Assembly (NCBI RefSeq): GCF_007997005.1
Contig: NZ_VOSL01000054.1
Location: 62,001-126,000, forward strand
Source: Lujinxingia vulgaris
Lineage (GTDB): Bacteria; Myxococcota_A; Bradymonadia; Bradymonadales; Bradymonadaceae
Direction of reading: 5' to 3'
DNA: 64,000 nucleotides
The notes under the pieces are model-generated. The model saw only the letters and a list, made by a program, of their open reading frames with translations. It was not told where the DNA came from and searched no databases. Made by a program: the position numbers and the translations under genes. Every line of letters starts with the position of its first letter. Position 1 is the stretch's first letter. Below are positions 18,204 through 27,473 of the stretch, one piece after another.

Positions 18204-21200
18204 CAGCGCTCCTCCGACGCTTCGTCGCTCGATGCCGTCGCCCCACCATCATCCCCCTCCGAGGCCCCGGCAAGCACCGGCGTCTCGGCGACCCGCACCA
18301 ACCCCCAGGTGCCGCCGTAGAGATAGATGCTGGCCTGATCGTAGAGCAGATAATCCCCCTCCACCTTAAATGGCCCTCCGGCGCCGTGCAGCGGAATCAG
18401 GTTGGAGGCCTTACCCGCCGCAAGTCCCCCGTCGCTGCCGGTATAAAAGGTCGAGTCGTTGGCACCGAGCACCTGCGAGAACGACCCCGTCTGCGCCGTG
18501 GCCACCGGCCACTTCGCGCCCGTCAACCCGACGGCGTGCTGGCGCGGATGCCCCGAAGGCAGCAGCACCCGCACCCGCAGGTTGTCGCCGGGCTCCGCCC
18601 GAAAGACGGGCGTGGCCGGATCGCCATGCACAAGCGAGCTCAGCAGATCGCGCTGCTGCAGGTCATTGAGCGCGTTCTCATCAAACTCCGGCGCCACCCC
18701 CAGCCGCGCCCACAACGGCTCGGTGCGGTAGTTAAAGCCCTTATGCCCGGACTCCTCCGCATCATCCGCCCCCACATTATTACGCAACACCGTCGGCTGC
18801 AGCGGATCGCCCCCCTGGAAGACCGGGTTCCCCGAATGCAGCGCGATCTCATCCTGGAGCACCATCACAAACTCCCGAAAACTGCGCTCATCGCCATAGG
18901 TATCCACATAGCTCACCGTGGCCTGCGCGTCGGTGCCCGCATCGCTCACCCAGGTTGCGCCCACCGGCTCCACGATCAACGCCCCCATCGCCCCATGCAC
19001 CCCGTGGTTTACCACGTCAGCCATGCTGCGCAGGTTGATCGCCCCAAACTCAATCGGCGTCGCCACAATCCCCTTCGAGCCCTGGGTCCATACCCCGGCG
19101 TACCAGTCAAACTCACGCTCCTCCCCGGGCGGCACCGTCTGCGCGTCGTTCAAGCCCACATTCGCCCCGCCGCCGCGATGCGCATCATGCGCATGCGTTA
19201 CGAACTGCGGCTGCAACGACACGTGGTTCGAGGTGCGAATCTGGTTCGTATTGAACTTATCGACAATCGGCGGGTTGAAGTTGAAGTGCAGCGACGAGGG
19301 CGGCATCTCCTCCGGAAGCTCATTGATCAGCTGCACCTTGATGCACTCCCCGGCTGCCGCTCGCAGCACCGGGGCTCTGGCGCGCGCCTTCCGGCCCGCA
19401 GATCCTCAAGATGCTCATCCTTCACAAAGAGGATCGCGTCCGGGTCATAGAGATCAAAGGCCGCGTTGTAGGTGAGCCGGTCATCCGGAAGATTCCCCTG
19501 CGCCAGAATCGCATGCACCGTATAACGCCGCTTCGGTGCCCCCGGCGGACATACCGGCGGACGACGCCCCCGCCAGCCCTGTACCTCCCTCGTCGAACGA
19601 TTCGGCAGCGGCAGCAGATCGGGCTGCGCGTCGCGATACACCCTCAAAAGCCCCCACATCCCGCTCCAGAGGTCATCCGTCGGCAAACTCCCATAAAGGT
19701 AGTCGGTCACCTCCTCATAGGAAGTCGCCACCTCGCCGAGGTCGGCCGTGAAGTTCTCCGAGAGGCCAATCTGCTGCGCGGCCACATAGCCGCTGTCCGG
19801 ATGGTCCGGCTCCCGCAACCACTTCTGCCCGAACACCCCGAACACGTGCTGCTCCTCATGCGCAGCCCCGATCAGACGCAGCATCACCCGGTCGCCGCCG
19901 TACGCCCGCAGAAGCGGCGTGGACGGATCCCCGTGAATCACCGAGCTGAACGCCTGCGCCATCTCCCCGGCCTCCCCGCCCTTCTGTTGCCAGCCGCCCG
20001 GCCCCGGCTGCCCCACACGCAGGGGCAGCGGCTCCTGCCGGTAGTTGATCAGCATCGTCCCCGGATCGCTGGCCGAGATCGCCTCCGGTCGCGGCTCATC
20101 TTCATGGCCAATCGCCCAGGGCAGGTCTTCTTCCTTTTGAATCGGCGGGTTCACCGGCCGATCCCCATCATAAAGTGGCGCGAAGTCGGCCAGCGCCAGG
20201 GCAAACTCCCGATAACTATCGCCGCCATTCGCCGTCAGAATATCGGCCCGATAGCTCGTCGGCCCCCCGTCGGCCCGCGTCCCGTACATCTCGCCAGTCT
20301 GCGGATCCCGCCAGCGCGATCCCGCCGGCTCCGCCACCAACATCCCGTACAAACCATGCTGCTGCCAGCTCGCCGCCGACATATGGTCGTGAAAAAAGAC
20401 CGTGCCCACCGTGCGGTCGTACCCCTCATCGTCGAGCACCGGATCCACCCAGTAGACCTGCTGCATGGTCTGCGCCCCCATCACCCCCAGCCGCGAATGC
20501 GGCGTCAGCGTCAGCTCCACCCGCGAGCCCGTCTCCCCCAGCCCATCGCCCGCCTCAAACGCCCCGCCGGCGGCGTTGATCGCCTCCACCATCATCATCA
20601 CTTCTTCGGGAGAGTGGCTGCCGTTCTCGTAGTTAAAGCCGTTCATACCCCCGTCCGAGCCCATATCGAACTTCACCTGGTGCATATGCAGCCCGACCAT
20701 GTCCGAGGGCGTGAACATCTGAAAATCATCTTCGTCCAGATGCGCCGGCATCAGGTTGGTCAGCTCCACCTCCAGGCAATCCCCCGAGTTGGCGCGAATC
20801 ACCAGCGGCTCGATCTCCCGCTCCCCGGAGCGCGTCGCCTCAACATCCTCCACCAGCACATAGATACGCCCCTGGGGGTCGCGCCAGCCGGCCCTGTTAG
20901 CCACGATCTCCGTCTCGATCGCCGCCATCCTGTAGCGCCTCACCGGCGCATCCGCCGGACAGGGGTTGGCAAAGGGCGCGCCCTTGCGCCGCGGTTGCCC
21001 GTTCACACACCACTGCCCCGGCTGACCGTCGGGCAAAAACGCCGGGTACGCTTTGGCCTCAAAGCCCTAAGGCGTCACCGCACTCACCGCCCCCGGAAAT
21101 CCCCCTCGTGGTAGAGCATCGCGTCCTGCTCCCCGGGTAGCCCCTCATCGGGCAGGAGCTTGGCGTTGATCTCCATCATCATCACGTCAAACTGGCCGCG

Positions 21201-21775
21201 CACCCCGTACTGCACACCGCCCTCGGGCGCGCTCGTGATCAGGTGGCGCCCCAGGCCCCCATCCTCCACGTGCGTCAGCGGATTGAGCGGCGCGCGCTTG
21301 CCCGCCACCGTAGGGGGACCCCTTATGGGTCCCCGCCCTGGGAGTTCCGGAGGGGCACAAGACCCCTCCCTACGGATTGGGTGGGTTCTCCATAAAATAA
21401 CCTTGTGGGACTTTGCGATTGCCCTGCCCGCGGCCCGGCGTGCAGGTTGCGGATGCGCACCGGGTCGCGCACATAGCTGTGGTAGACGTTCGACGGATCA
21501 TCGGGCCAGAGCGCCTCCACCGCCTTGCCCGACTCATCGACCCGCACATTGAGCGCCGGTTCGCCCTTGGGCCACGACGCCATAAAGAACTCTTCGAACT
21601 TGCAGTTGATGCAGTCCTTATTCGGCCCGATCCCCTGACGGTTCCCCAGAATCATCGCCCCGGCGCCGGCGATCCCGTAGTTGATCGCCCCGTGGTCGGC
21701 CAGCCCTTTGAGCGTGGAGTGGTGGTCCAGCTCATGGAAGGCCTGCACCACCTTGGCCTCATCATGAAATCGGTG
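18203..21775 (-). pseudogene. Decayed large multicopper oxidase (MnxG/Mco-like)
   Basis: Four minus-strand segments are collinear parts of one large oxidase. (1) 21775-21323 starts after a TGA at 21776 without a start codon and ends at VRIRNLHAGP, where the copper-ligand HLHAHQW segment is expected. (2) 21308-21084 is short. (3) 21068-19327, just after a TAG at 21067-21069, contains GLHMHQVKFD and FFHDHMSAASWQQHGLYGML. (4) 19369-18203 has FVTHAHDAHRG and VVNHGVHGAMGALIVEP. The change from (3) to (4) is a single-base shift in the CCCC run near 19372. Intact relatives oxidise metals or phenolics outside the cytoplasm. The MnxG/Mco assignment rests on size and His motifs. Loss of the ligand block and of the N terminus makes recovery of activity unlikely. 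Confidence 0.8.
21309..21415. repeat. Inverted-repeat element inserted in the oxidase pseudogene
   Basis: CCGTAGGG at the left and CCCTACGG at the right (21371-21378) enclose an internal hairpin (GGGGACCCC-TTAT-GGGTCCCC) and a GGAGTTCCGGAGG segment. An AT-richer tail (CTCCATAAAATAACC) follows. It sits exactly where the oxidase reading frame loses its expected copper ligands. It resembles a short non-autonomous mobile repeat (MITE or REP-like); no transposase is present. Confidence 0.55.
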
Positions 21776-22127
21776 TCAGACGAGCAAACACACGTGTTTC
21801 GCGCGCGGCCGTGCAGCCATGTCGTCCCATCGTCTATCCCCCCGGATGTTCCAATGATTCAATCGCGAGCCCGCAGGCGCAGACTCACCACACCACCGAT
21901 TCATAGTGTCACACAGCACACGGCCGCACGCGACCTCCCCCCAACCCTCCAGGAAGCCCCCACACACATCGCCGCACGGCGACCTCGCTCAACAGCGAGG
22001 CATACAGATAGACGGATCGTGCCCTAGGAAGGCCCATTAAACGTGGCTGCCAGAGCCCCGCCTTCAATCGACAATTCACAGAATTCACAGAATTTACCGC
22101 TGAAAAACCAGCACGCCAGCGCCCCTC
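21776..22127. other. Intergenic, no gene seen
   Basis: About 350 bases between the broken N terminus of the oxidase and the SEC-C paralogue. It probably contains eroded upstream coding sequence and the former promoter. It becomes AT-richer at 22075-22115 (GAATTCACAGAATTC...), with a short direct repeat of ATTCACAGAATT. I see no intact reading frame or terminator. Confidence 0.4.
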
Positions 22128-23081
22128 TTATGCCTTCTTCAAACAACACCGCTTGTACTTTTTCCCGCTCCCACACGGGCACGCATCGTTTCGCCCCACC
22201 TCCGGCTCATTCGATACAAATGGGTGCTGAATCGGCGAGAACCCGCCTCCGCCGAAGGGGTCCAACCCCGCCATCATGCGTTTGGCCATCCCGAAGTTAT
22301 CCGACGAGCTCATAGCCTTATCCATCGCATCGGCCATGCCCTTGCGCCGCAGCAGCGCAAGACACGCCGACGCGTTCTCCAGCTTGTAGGCCCGCTTCAT
22401 AAACTCAAAGAGCGCCCCAAACTCCGCCAGCACCGCCTCCGCATCGAAGCTCGGATCGGTGATCTTGCGCGGGAAATGCACCAGCAACGCATACTCCAGA
22501 AGCTCCGGCGTCAGATCGTGAATCGTGATCCCCTCATAACCATGCAGGTAATGAAAAAGAACCTCCGTCCACCCCACCACGTACCTCAGCCCCTCAGCCT
22601 CCTTCGAACTCGCAAACTGCTCATAGAGATGCGCCACCCAGATCGGCCCCCTGGTGTCGCTGATATATCCATCCGGGTCATGGAGCGCGGCATGAAAATC
22701 AAAGGGCTCATCGACAAACCCGGGTTGGTCAGTGCTTGAATCTGAGACAAGCGGCGCGCCATCCAGGTCGACGACGTAATCATGAAGCTCCCACTCCACC
22801 CACTTCTCAAAACTCTTAATGCCCCGCTGTTTCGGCCATTGCTCGCGGTCCACGCACCAACCTTCGAGCAGGTCCTCAAACATCCTGCGCGCTTGTTTTT
22901 TGAGAAAACGCTCCACATCCCCGGGCGTCTCCACCTCCGGCGCAAGATAGGCGATGGTCTCCCCGCGAATCGCCGACGCCTCGGCAGGCTCCACCCCATC
23001 TTCTTCATCAAGCGCATGCACCCAGTCGACAAAACGCGGCCCCGGCCGCACCACCACCACACATCGATTCACAAAAGGCAT
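22128..23081 (-). CDS. SEC-C motif protein (paralogue 2)
   Basis: A 317-residue protein ending in NDACPCGSGKKYKRCCLKKA, a complete SEC-C zinc motif. The N terminus MPFVNRCVVVVRPGPRFVDW and the internal WCVDREQWPKQRGIKSFEKWVEWE align with the paralogue at 11363-12343. The family is therefore expanded in this genome. The start at 23081 is supported by GGAG about six bases upstream and by the paralogue's N terminus; the open frame continues to 23267. It is helical and soluble, with function unknown. The duplicated gene lies next to decayed and mobile-looking DNA in both places. Confidence 0.85.
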   Translation of the reverse strand: MPFVNRCVVVVRPGPRFVDWVHALDEEDGVEPAEASAIRGETIAYLAPEVETPGDVERFLKKQARRMFEDLLEGWCVDREQWPKQRGIKSFEKWVEWELHDYVVDLDGAPLVSDSSTDQPGFVDEPFDFHAALHDPDGYISDTRGPIWVAHLYEQFASSKEAEGLRYVVGWTEVLFHYLHGYEGITIHDLTPELLEYALLVHFPRKITDPSFDAEAVLAEFGALFEFMKRAYKLENASACLALLRRKGMADAMDKAMSSSDNFGMAKRMMAGLDPFGGGGFSPIQHPFVSNEPEVGRNDACPCGSGKKYKRCCLKKA

Positions 23082-23280
23082 CGCATACTCCGCATGCAGA
23101 TTTCCGTCTTCGTTATTCACGCTCCCGACACAGCGTAGACCCAGGCACACTACGTCCTGAGTCCCCGGTAATGTCAACGAACTCAACGCCCTGGACACGT
23201 CCCCTCGCGCGATTCGTCTCCTCCTGCCATACTCACCCCGCACCCATCGCCGCTCCCCCGATCTCACTCACCCCACCCCC

Positions 23281-23833
23281 GGCCCCGCCATGCGCCAGCT
23301 CCCCCGAAACCTCGCCATCGCCGCAGCCCTCGCCCTGACCGCACTCGCCTGTTCTGACGACGTCCTCAGCGACGACACGCGCGACGTATCCCCGGACGCC
23401 GACCCCGTCTTCGAGTTCGCCGAGCCCGCCCCTTGCCCCACCCAGAGCCCCTGGGTTTATGGGGGTTGCTACGGAGTGATGGGCGTCGTCTTCGACGGAA
23501 CCCAATGCGTGACAGCATCCGGCTGCGGCTGCCCGAACGACGACTGCCCGGCCTTTGAAACCCTCGAAGCATGTGCCGCGGCCTGCGATCAACCCACCGA
23601 GTAGCCCAACCAGGTCCAGGTTTCGCCCCTGCCCCAACGCTCGGTCAGCAGACAGGTTTGTGCTGCGCCCTGAGCAGAAGTTGACGCGATAGCTGCGAAG
23701 TCGATCGCTCACGGCGTAATAAGCTCAACGGCCCTCCCCCGACCCCGCTCACCGCCGCCCCGGGCCCCGCCATGCGCCAGCTCCCCCGAAACCTCGCCAT
23801 CGCCGCAGCCCTCGCCCTGACCGCACTCGCCTG
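23281..23833 (+). repeat. 71-bp perfect direct repeat (tandem lipoprotein duplication)
   Basis: Positions 23281-23351 and 23763-23833 are identical. They cover the last bases before the ATG, the ATG and the whole lipoprotein signal peptide of two adjacent genes. Downstream the genes diverge but keep a shared Cys-rich module. This is a tandem duplication or a recent conversion of the 5' ends. Confidence 0.9.
23290..23604 (+). CDS. Short Cys-rich lipoprotein (duplicate copy A)
   Basis: A 104-residue lipoprotein. MRQLPRNLAIAAALALTALA is followed by Cys21 as lipidation site and then an acidic linker. A compact module follows with eight Cys: APCPTQSPWVYGGCYGVMGV, then FDGTQCVTASGCGCPNDDC and FETLEACAAAC. 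The spacing resembles small disulfide-rich domains (Kunitz-like FDG/F...C endings) but I cannot name the family. The same module occurs in the next gene, which is longer by about 110 residues at the C terminus. Probably surface exposed; function unknown. Confidence 0.72.
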   Translation: MRQLPRNLAIAAALALTALACSDDVLSDDTRDVSPDADPVFEFAEPAPCPTQSPWVYGGCYGVMGVVFDGTQCVTASGCGCPNDDCPAFETLEACAAACDQPTE

Positions 23834-24551
23834 CTCCGACGACATCGACCCGGCCGGCCCCTTCGACCTCACCGAACCCGACGTCGCCACGGACGCAGCA
23901 TCCGACGCAGACACGGCACCCGACACCACAGAAGACACCGACGCCTCGCCCGACACCACAGGAGAGGCCGACGCCGCCAAAGACGCCGACCCCACCCTCC
24001 CCCCGGCGCCCCACAACATCTGCGAGCTCTCCAATCCCACGCCCGACACCACCCCCTGCCCCATCCAGGCCCCCGACGCCTATGGCGACTGCGACGCCGT
24101 GCTCGGCGTCGTCTTCGACGGCACCCAATGCGTCACCGCCTCCGGCTGCGACTGCCAGGGTGACGACTGCCCCGCCTTCGACACCCTCGAAGACTGCGCC
24201 ACCTCCTGCGCCGGCGCCGGCTACTGCCAGACCGAGCGACTCACCTCCCTCCTCACCGGCGCCTGCCCTGGCGCGGACTGCTTCAACCTCACCACCATCT
24301 GCGCTGCTCCCTCCGGCGAGCTCGCGGATTTTGAGGCCTTTTTGACTAACAACCTCCCCGACCTCCGGATCGTCTGCTCCGAAAACGAGGGCCTCTGCGG
24401 CGCCAACATCTTCCCCCACACCTGCCTCCCCGACGACTGGTGCTGCACCATCAGCGGCCCCTACCCCTTCGACCGCCCCCGCCACCACGGCCACTGCGCC
24501 GTCACGCTCCTTCCCAACACCCGCGCGCTGGGCTGCCTCCACCTGGAGTAA
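23772..24551 (+). CDS. Cys-rich lipoprotein (duplicate copy B, extended)
   Basis: A 259-residue lipoprotein with the same signal peptide as the preceding gene (identical at DNA level). An Asp/Thr-rich linker (TDAASDADTAPDTTEDTDAS) is typical of surface lipoproteins that need a flexible spacer. The shared module CDAVLGVVFDGTQCVTASGC-DCQGDDC...CATSC follows. A private C-terminal domain with further Cys (GACPGADCFNLTTIC, then HTCLPDDWCCTISG, then GHCAVTLLPNTRALGCLHLE) makes up the rest. No enzyme motif is visible. It may be an adhesin or inhibitor; not recognised. Confidence 0.75.
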   Translation: MRQLPRNLAIAAALALTALACSDDIDPAGPFDLTEPDVATDAASDADTAPDTTEDTDASPDTTGEADAAKDADPTLPPAPHNICELSNPTPDTTPCPIQAPDAYGDCDAVLGVVFDGTQCVTASGCDCQGDDCPAFDTLEDCATSCAGAGYCQTERLTSLLTGACPGADCFNLTTICAAPSGELADFEAFLTNNLPDLRIVCSENEGLCGANIFPHTCLPDDWCCTISGPYPFDRPRHHGHCAVTLLPNTRALGCLHLE

Positions 24552-24872
24552 TAACAACCATAAATGGGGAGTGGGCTGCCGCCTGGTCGATCTGCGCGCC
24601 GCCCCCCGCTTTGAACATCCCCACCACCCCCACGTCTCTCCCCTCGACGCCCCGCTCGCCACGCCAGGTCCCCTCGATCCCCCCGCTGCTGGCAGCGCCC
24701 CCGCTGCCCTGCTACACCTCGGCGTGGTAGGCTCCCGGCGCCGACTTCCCGTCGCCCCGGGCGCACGGTCACAGTCGCCACCGCGCACATGCCCGTGTAA
24801 GATGCGCCACGGCAAACCCACACCCACGTCAGCACGCGTTCAACCGATACAACGCATTTTACGGAGTACACG
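24552..24872. other. Gene-less 320 bp with a short repeated motif
   Basis: No supported gene. A motif related to TGGGAG-n2-GGCTGCC-n-CG lies just after the stop at 24560-24585 and recurs at 26083 and 26214. The last 60 bases lead into the beta-helix gene and carry its ribosome site (ACGGAG). The remainder is Pro/Ser-codon-like GC-rich sequence without a start. Confidence 0.4.
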
Positions 24873-26081
24873 ATGACGAACCTGATCCCACGCAAGCCCT
24901 GGACCCGCGGCGCCCTCGCCATCTCCGCCTCCCTGGCCCTGCTCGCCTGCGGCGACGATGGCCCCGTCGAAAACACCGAGCCCGAGCTGCTCCCGCAGAC
25001 CATCAGCGAAGACATGGTGCTCACCGACATCGTCCCCGACCCCTCCCTGCCCGACTACGTGGTCACCGAATCCGTCACCCTTCGCGCCACCCTGCGCGTC
25101 GATCCCGGCGTCAACATCCAGTTCTCCCGCACCACTCGCCTCACCGTCGATGGTGAGAACGGCGGCGCGCTGGACAGCCGCGGCAGCCAGGACAAGCCCA
25201 TCAAATTCACCGGCGAAGACAAAGCCAAGGGCGCCTGGGACGGCATCCATTTTGTGAGCTCCACCTCCTCCCAGAACAACCTGCGCTGGACCATCGTCGA
25301 ATTCGCCGGCGACGACGCCTTCCGCGACGGCCTGCGCGCCGCCAACCTCTCGCTCGACGCCGGCTCCACCCTCTTTATCTCCAACAGCACCATCCGCGAG
25401 TCCGCCCGTTACGGCATCGAAGTCACCCCCGACAGCGCCCTGACCGGATTCTCGCAAAACACCTTCGAGGGCAACTTCGACTACGCCATGCGCCTGCCCG
25501 CCGAGGAGGTCGGCAAAATCGACCGCAACTCCACCTTCTCCGGCAGCACCTTCGAGGCCGGCATTGAGACCTACGGCGGCGACATCACCTCCAGCGCCAC
25601 CTGGAAGCCCCTCTCCAACGACGCCCCCATCGCCGTCACCGACACCGTCGTCGTCAAAAACCGCCTCGACCTTGAGCCCGGCACCCGCATTCTCTTCGAC
25701 GAGTTCATCGGCATGACCATCGACGGCGAAAACGGCGGCGTCCTCGTCTCCCTGGGCACCGAAGCAGACAACGTCCTGATGAGCCGCCTGGGCGACGTCG
25801 TCTGGAAGGGCCTCTACCTCGACGGCGTCGACTCCAACCAGAGCCGCATGGAGTACACCACCATCGAATACGCCGGCTTCTCCGAATACGACGACACCCC
25901 CAAAGCGAACCTCACCATCGGCGGCGCCACCGGCACCAGCACCATGGTCGTCCTCGACAGCACCTTCGCCTACTCCCAGGGCGCCGGCATCGCCATCGCC
26001 CCCGGCTCCACCGTCAACGAAGACGTCGAAGAGGTGAACTCCTTTGTCGACAACGCCGCCGCCGACGTGATTTTCCCCTGA
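24873..26081 (+). CDS. Right-handed beta-helix lipoprotein
   Basis: A 402-residue protein. MTNLIPRKPWTRGALAISAS leads to LLACGDD, a lipobox with acidic +2/+3 residues. The mature part has repeated coils of the pectate-lyase-like parallel beta-helix type. TVDGENGGALDSRGSQDKPI and TIDGENGGVLVSLGTEADNV are two matching coils about 190 residues apart, each followed by GAWDGIHFVSSTSSQNNLRW or VVWKGLYLDGVDSNQSRMEY. The protein therefore looks internally duplicated into two halves. Such helices bind or cleave polysaccharide, but no catalytic residues can be assigned. ACGGAG six bases upstream supports the start. A strong terminator lies about 100 bases downstream. Confidence 0.83.
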   Translation: MTNLIPRKPWTRGALAISASLALLACGDDGPVENTEPELLPQTISEDMVLTDIVPDPSLPDYVVTESVTLRATLRVDPGVNIQFSRTTRLTVDGENGGALDSRGSQDKPIKFTGEDKAKGAWDGIHFVSSTSSQNNLRWTIVEFAGDDAFRDGLRAANLSLDAGSTLFISNSTIRESARYGIEVTPDSALTGFSQNTFEGNFDYAMRLPAEEVGKIDRNSTFSGSTFEAGIETYGGDITSSATWKPLSNDAPIAVTDTVVVKNRLDLEPGTRILFDEFIGMTIDGENGGVLVSLGTEADNVLMSRLGDVVWKGLYLDGVDSNQSRMEYTTIEYAGFSEYDDTPKANLTIGGATGTSTMVVLDSTFAYSQGAGIAIAPGSTVNEDVEEVNSFVDNAAADVIFP

Positions 26082-26082
26082 T

Positions 26083-26247
26083 TTTTTCAATCATGGGTTG
26101 GGAGGTGGCTGCCACGCTGTGCGAGAGAGCCCGTCAGCCACCTTCTAGCCTCGGCCTCAGTCGCCGAGCGCAACGCTAAAAAAACCGCGCCCCACCCGGG
26201 GCGCGGTTTTTTATTTTTCAATCATGGATTGGGAGTCGGCTGCCGCG
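26083..26247 (+). repeat. Two copies of a 34-bp motif flanking the terminator
   Basis: TTTTTCAATCATGG-R-TTGGGAG-n2-GGCTGCC-R-CG occurs at 26083-26116 and 26214-26247, on either side of the terminator hairpin. A shorter relative occurs at 24560. All copies are downstream of lipoprotein genes. Confidence 0.6.
26178..26217 (+). terminator. Strong terminator after beta-helix lipoprotein
   Basis: AAAAAACCGCGCCCC-ACC-CGGGGCGCGGTTTTTT is a perfect stem with A and T tracts on either side, so it can work in both directions. It serves the plus-strand lipoprotein gene and possibly the minus-strand cupin gene. Confidence 0.9.
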
Positions 26248-26281
26248 TGGGTGGGGGGGGAGTGGCCGGGCAGCCCCCGAC

Positions 26282-26626
26282 TCACTCCCTGGCGAGGTGG
26301 GCATTGGAGGGCGGGCTGGTCGCCTCGATGGCCGTAAACGTCTCCAGAATCTCGTAATAATGCCTCACATTCGAGGGCACCATCCACGAGTCCCCCAGCG
26401 TCAACAGCACCGACTCCTCCTCAAAATGCAGCCGGGCTCGCCCCTCGATCACATACCCCACCGTCTCGTAGCCATGGCCATGCATCGTGCTCGCTTTGTT
26501 CTCGGGGGGCTCCTCGATCCAGATGCGCATGGCCACGTTCTCTCCCCGTGCCAGCACGCGCATAAACCCCCCCTGACCTCGCGGGGCGTCGTCCACGTTG
26601 ATCTTCTCGGGTCTGATGTTCTGCAT
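26282..26626 (-). CDS. Single-domain cupin protein
   Basis: A 114-residue small cupin. The core has MHGHGYETVGYVIEGRARLH (cupin motif 1: H-x-H...E...G, here HGHGYE) and LGDSWMVPSNVRHYYE (motif 2: G-D...P...H). Together they supply the His/Glu/His metal ligands of the beta-barrel. Such stand-alone cupins are metal-dependent dioxygenases, isomerases or ligand sensors; nothing here decides which. GGAGGAG seven bases upstream of the ATG at 26626 fixes the start. It stands alone between a terminator and a decayed region. Confidence 0.85.
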   Translation of the reverse strand: MQNIRPEKINVDDAPRGQGGFMRVLARGENVAMRIWIEEPPENKASTMHGHGYETVGYVIEGRARLHFEEESVLLTLGDSWMVPSNVRHYYEILETFTAIEATSPPSNAHLARE

Positions 26627-26639
26627 AGGTCTGCTCCTC

Positions 26640-27005
26640 CGACGTAAAAACCGGACCGTGAAAACACGCCTTCAGCGCTGGTCACAAACCTAAACATCCC
26701 CCGCGCTACGCATAACAGCGGCGCTGCCACACGGAGCGCATGCGCCTGCCGAACCACCGGAGGTCGAGCCGGCGGCGAGGGTCAGGTGGCGGCCTGGTCG
26801 CGCGCACCTCTTCCCTCGGAGTACTCACCTGAATAAAGTCTGCCGACAACCACGCCGAACGCCTCGCCAGCGTCGCGCAAGAAGACGCCGGCGCCACCGA
26901 CCTCACCATCAACCCCGGGGCGCGCGACCAGCGCTGGCGCAGCGGCGAGCCTGTGGGCGGGTGAGCGACTCGCCGGGCTTTGACGAAAGGAGACCCGGCA
27001 TCCCC
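26640..27005. other. Gene-less region with a possible eroded coding fragment
   Basis: No intact gene. On the plus strand 26834-26965 reads SADNHAERLASVAQEDAGAT followed by INPGARDQRWRSGEPVGG and a stop, with coding-like composition but no start. It may be the 3' remnant of a gene lost when the accessory region at 27-33 kb was assembled. Low certainty. Confidence 0.3.
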
Positions 27006-27205
27006 CCGAATCTCCTAAAACGCGACAATTTGGCACAACGCATCACCTTACCCCCCACCTCAGCGTGGTATTTTGCAACACACCATCACCTTACCCCCCA
27101 CCTGAGCGTGACATTTTGGCACAATGCATCGGGTTACCCCCCACCTCAGCGTGGTATTTTGCAACATGCCATCGCCTTACCCCCCACCTGAGCGTGACAT
27201 GTTGT
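27006..27205. repeat. 43-bp tandem repeat array (four units)
   Basis: TTACCCCCCACCT starts at 27048, 27091, 27134 and 27177, a strict 43-base period. Units alternate between two forms: CAGCGTGGTATTTTGCAACA and GAGCGTGACATTTTGGCACA. The basic repeat is therefore an 86-base pair of related half-units. It is non-coding and ends in GACATGTTGTCA. It could be the multi-copy end region of a transposable element (IS21-family ends carry several internal repeats) or a set of protein-binding iterons. No transposase or replication gene is adjacent. Confidence 0.85.
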
Positions 27206-27473
27206 CATAGTCGATGGGTTTTGCTCCGGTTTTAGCGCAGCGCGGGGCATCGGCCATTGGTTCTGGCGAGCCAGGGTGGGGTTGCGGGCGAGCGGGCATC
27301 GGCTGCCGCCGTGCTACCGCGTCGTGACGACGTGCTCTCATTCACCCCCATCCCGATCACCCAACCCTGTTGCCATCCCCCCTTCGGGTCGCTACTCTCA
27401 CGCTCAACATTTCGCAACGACTCCGGTGGGGACCTTTCAGACCACCACATCTGCTCAAGGAAGTTCCGACGTA

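Noticed and set aside
27006-27205. CRISPR array
   Set aside because: The whole 43-bp unit is conserved, with no alternating unique spacers, and no cas gene is near.
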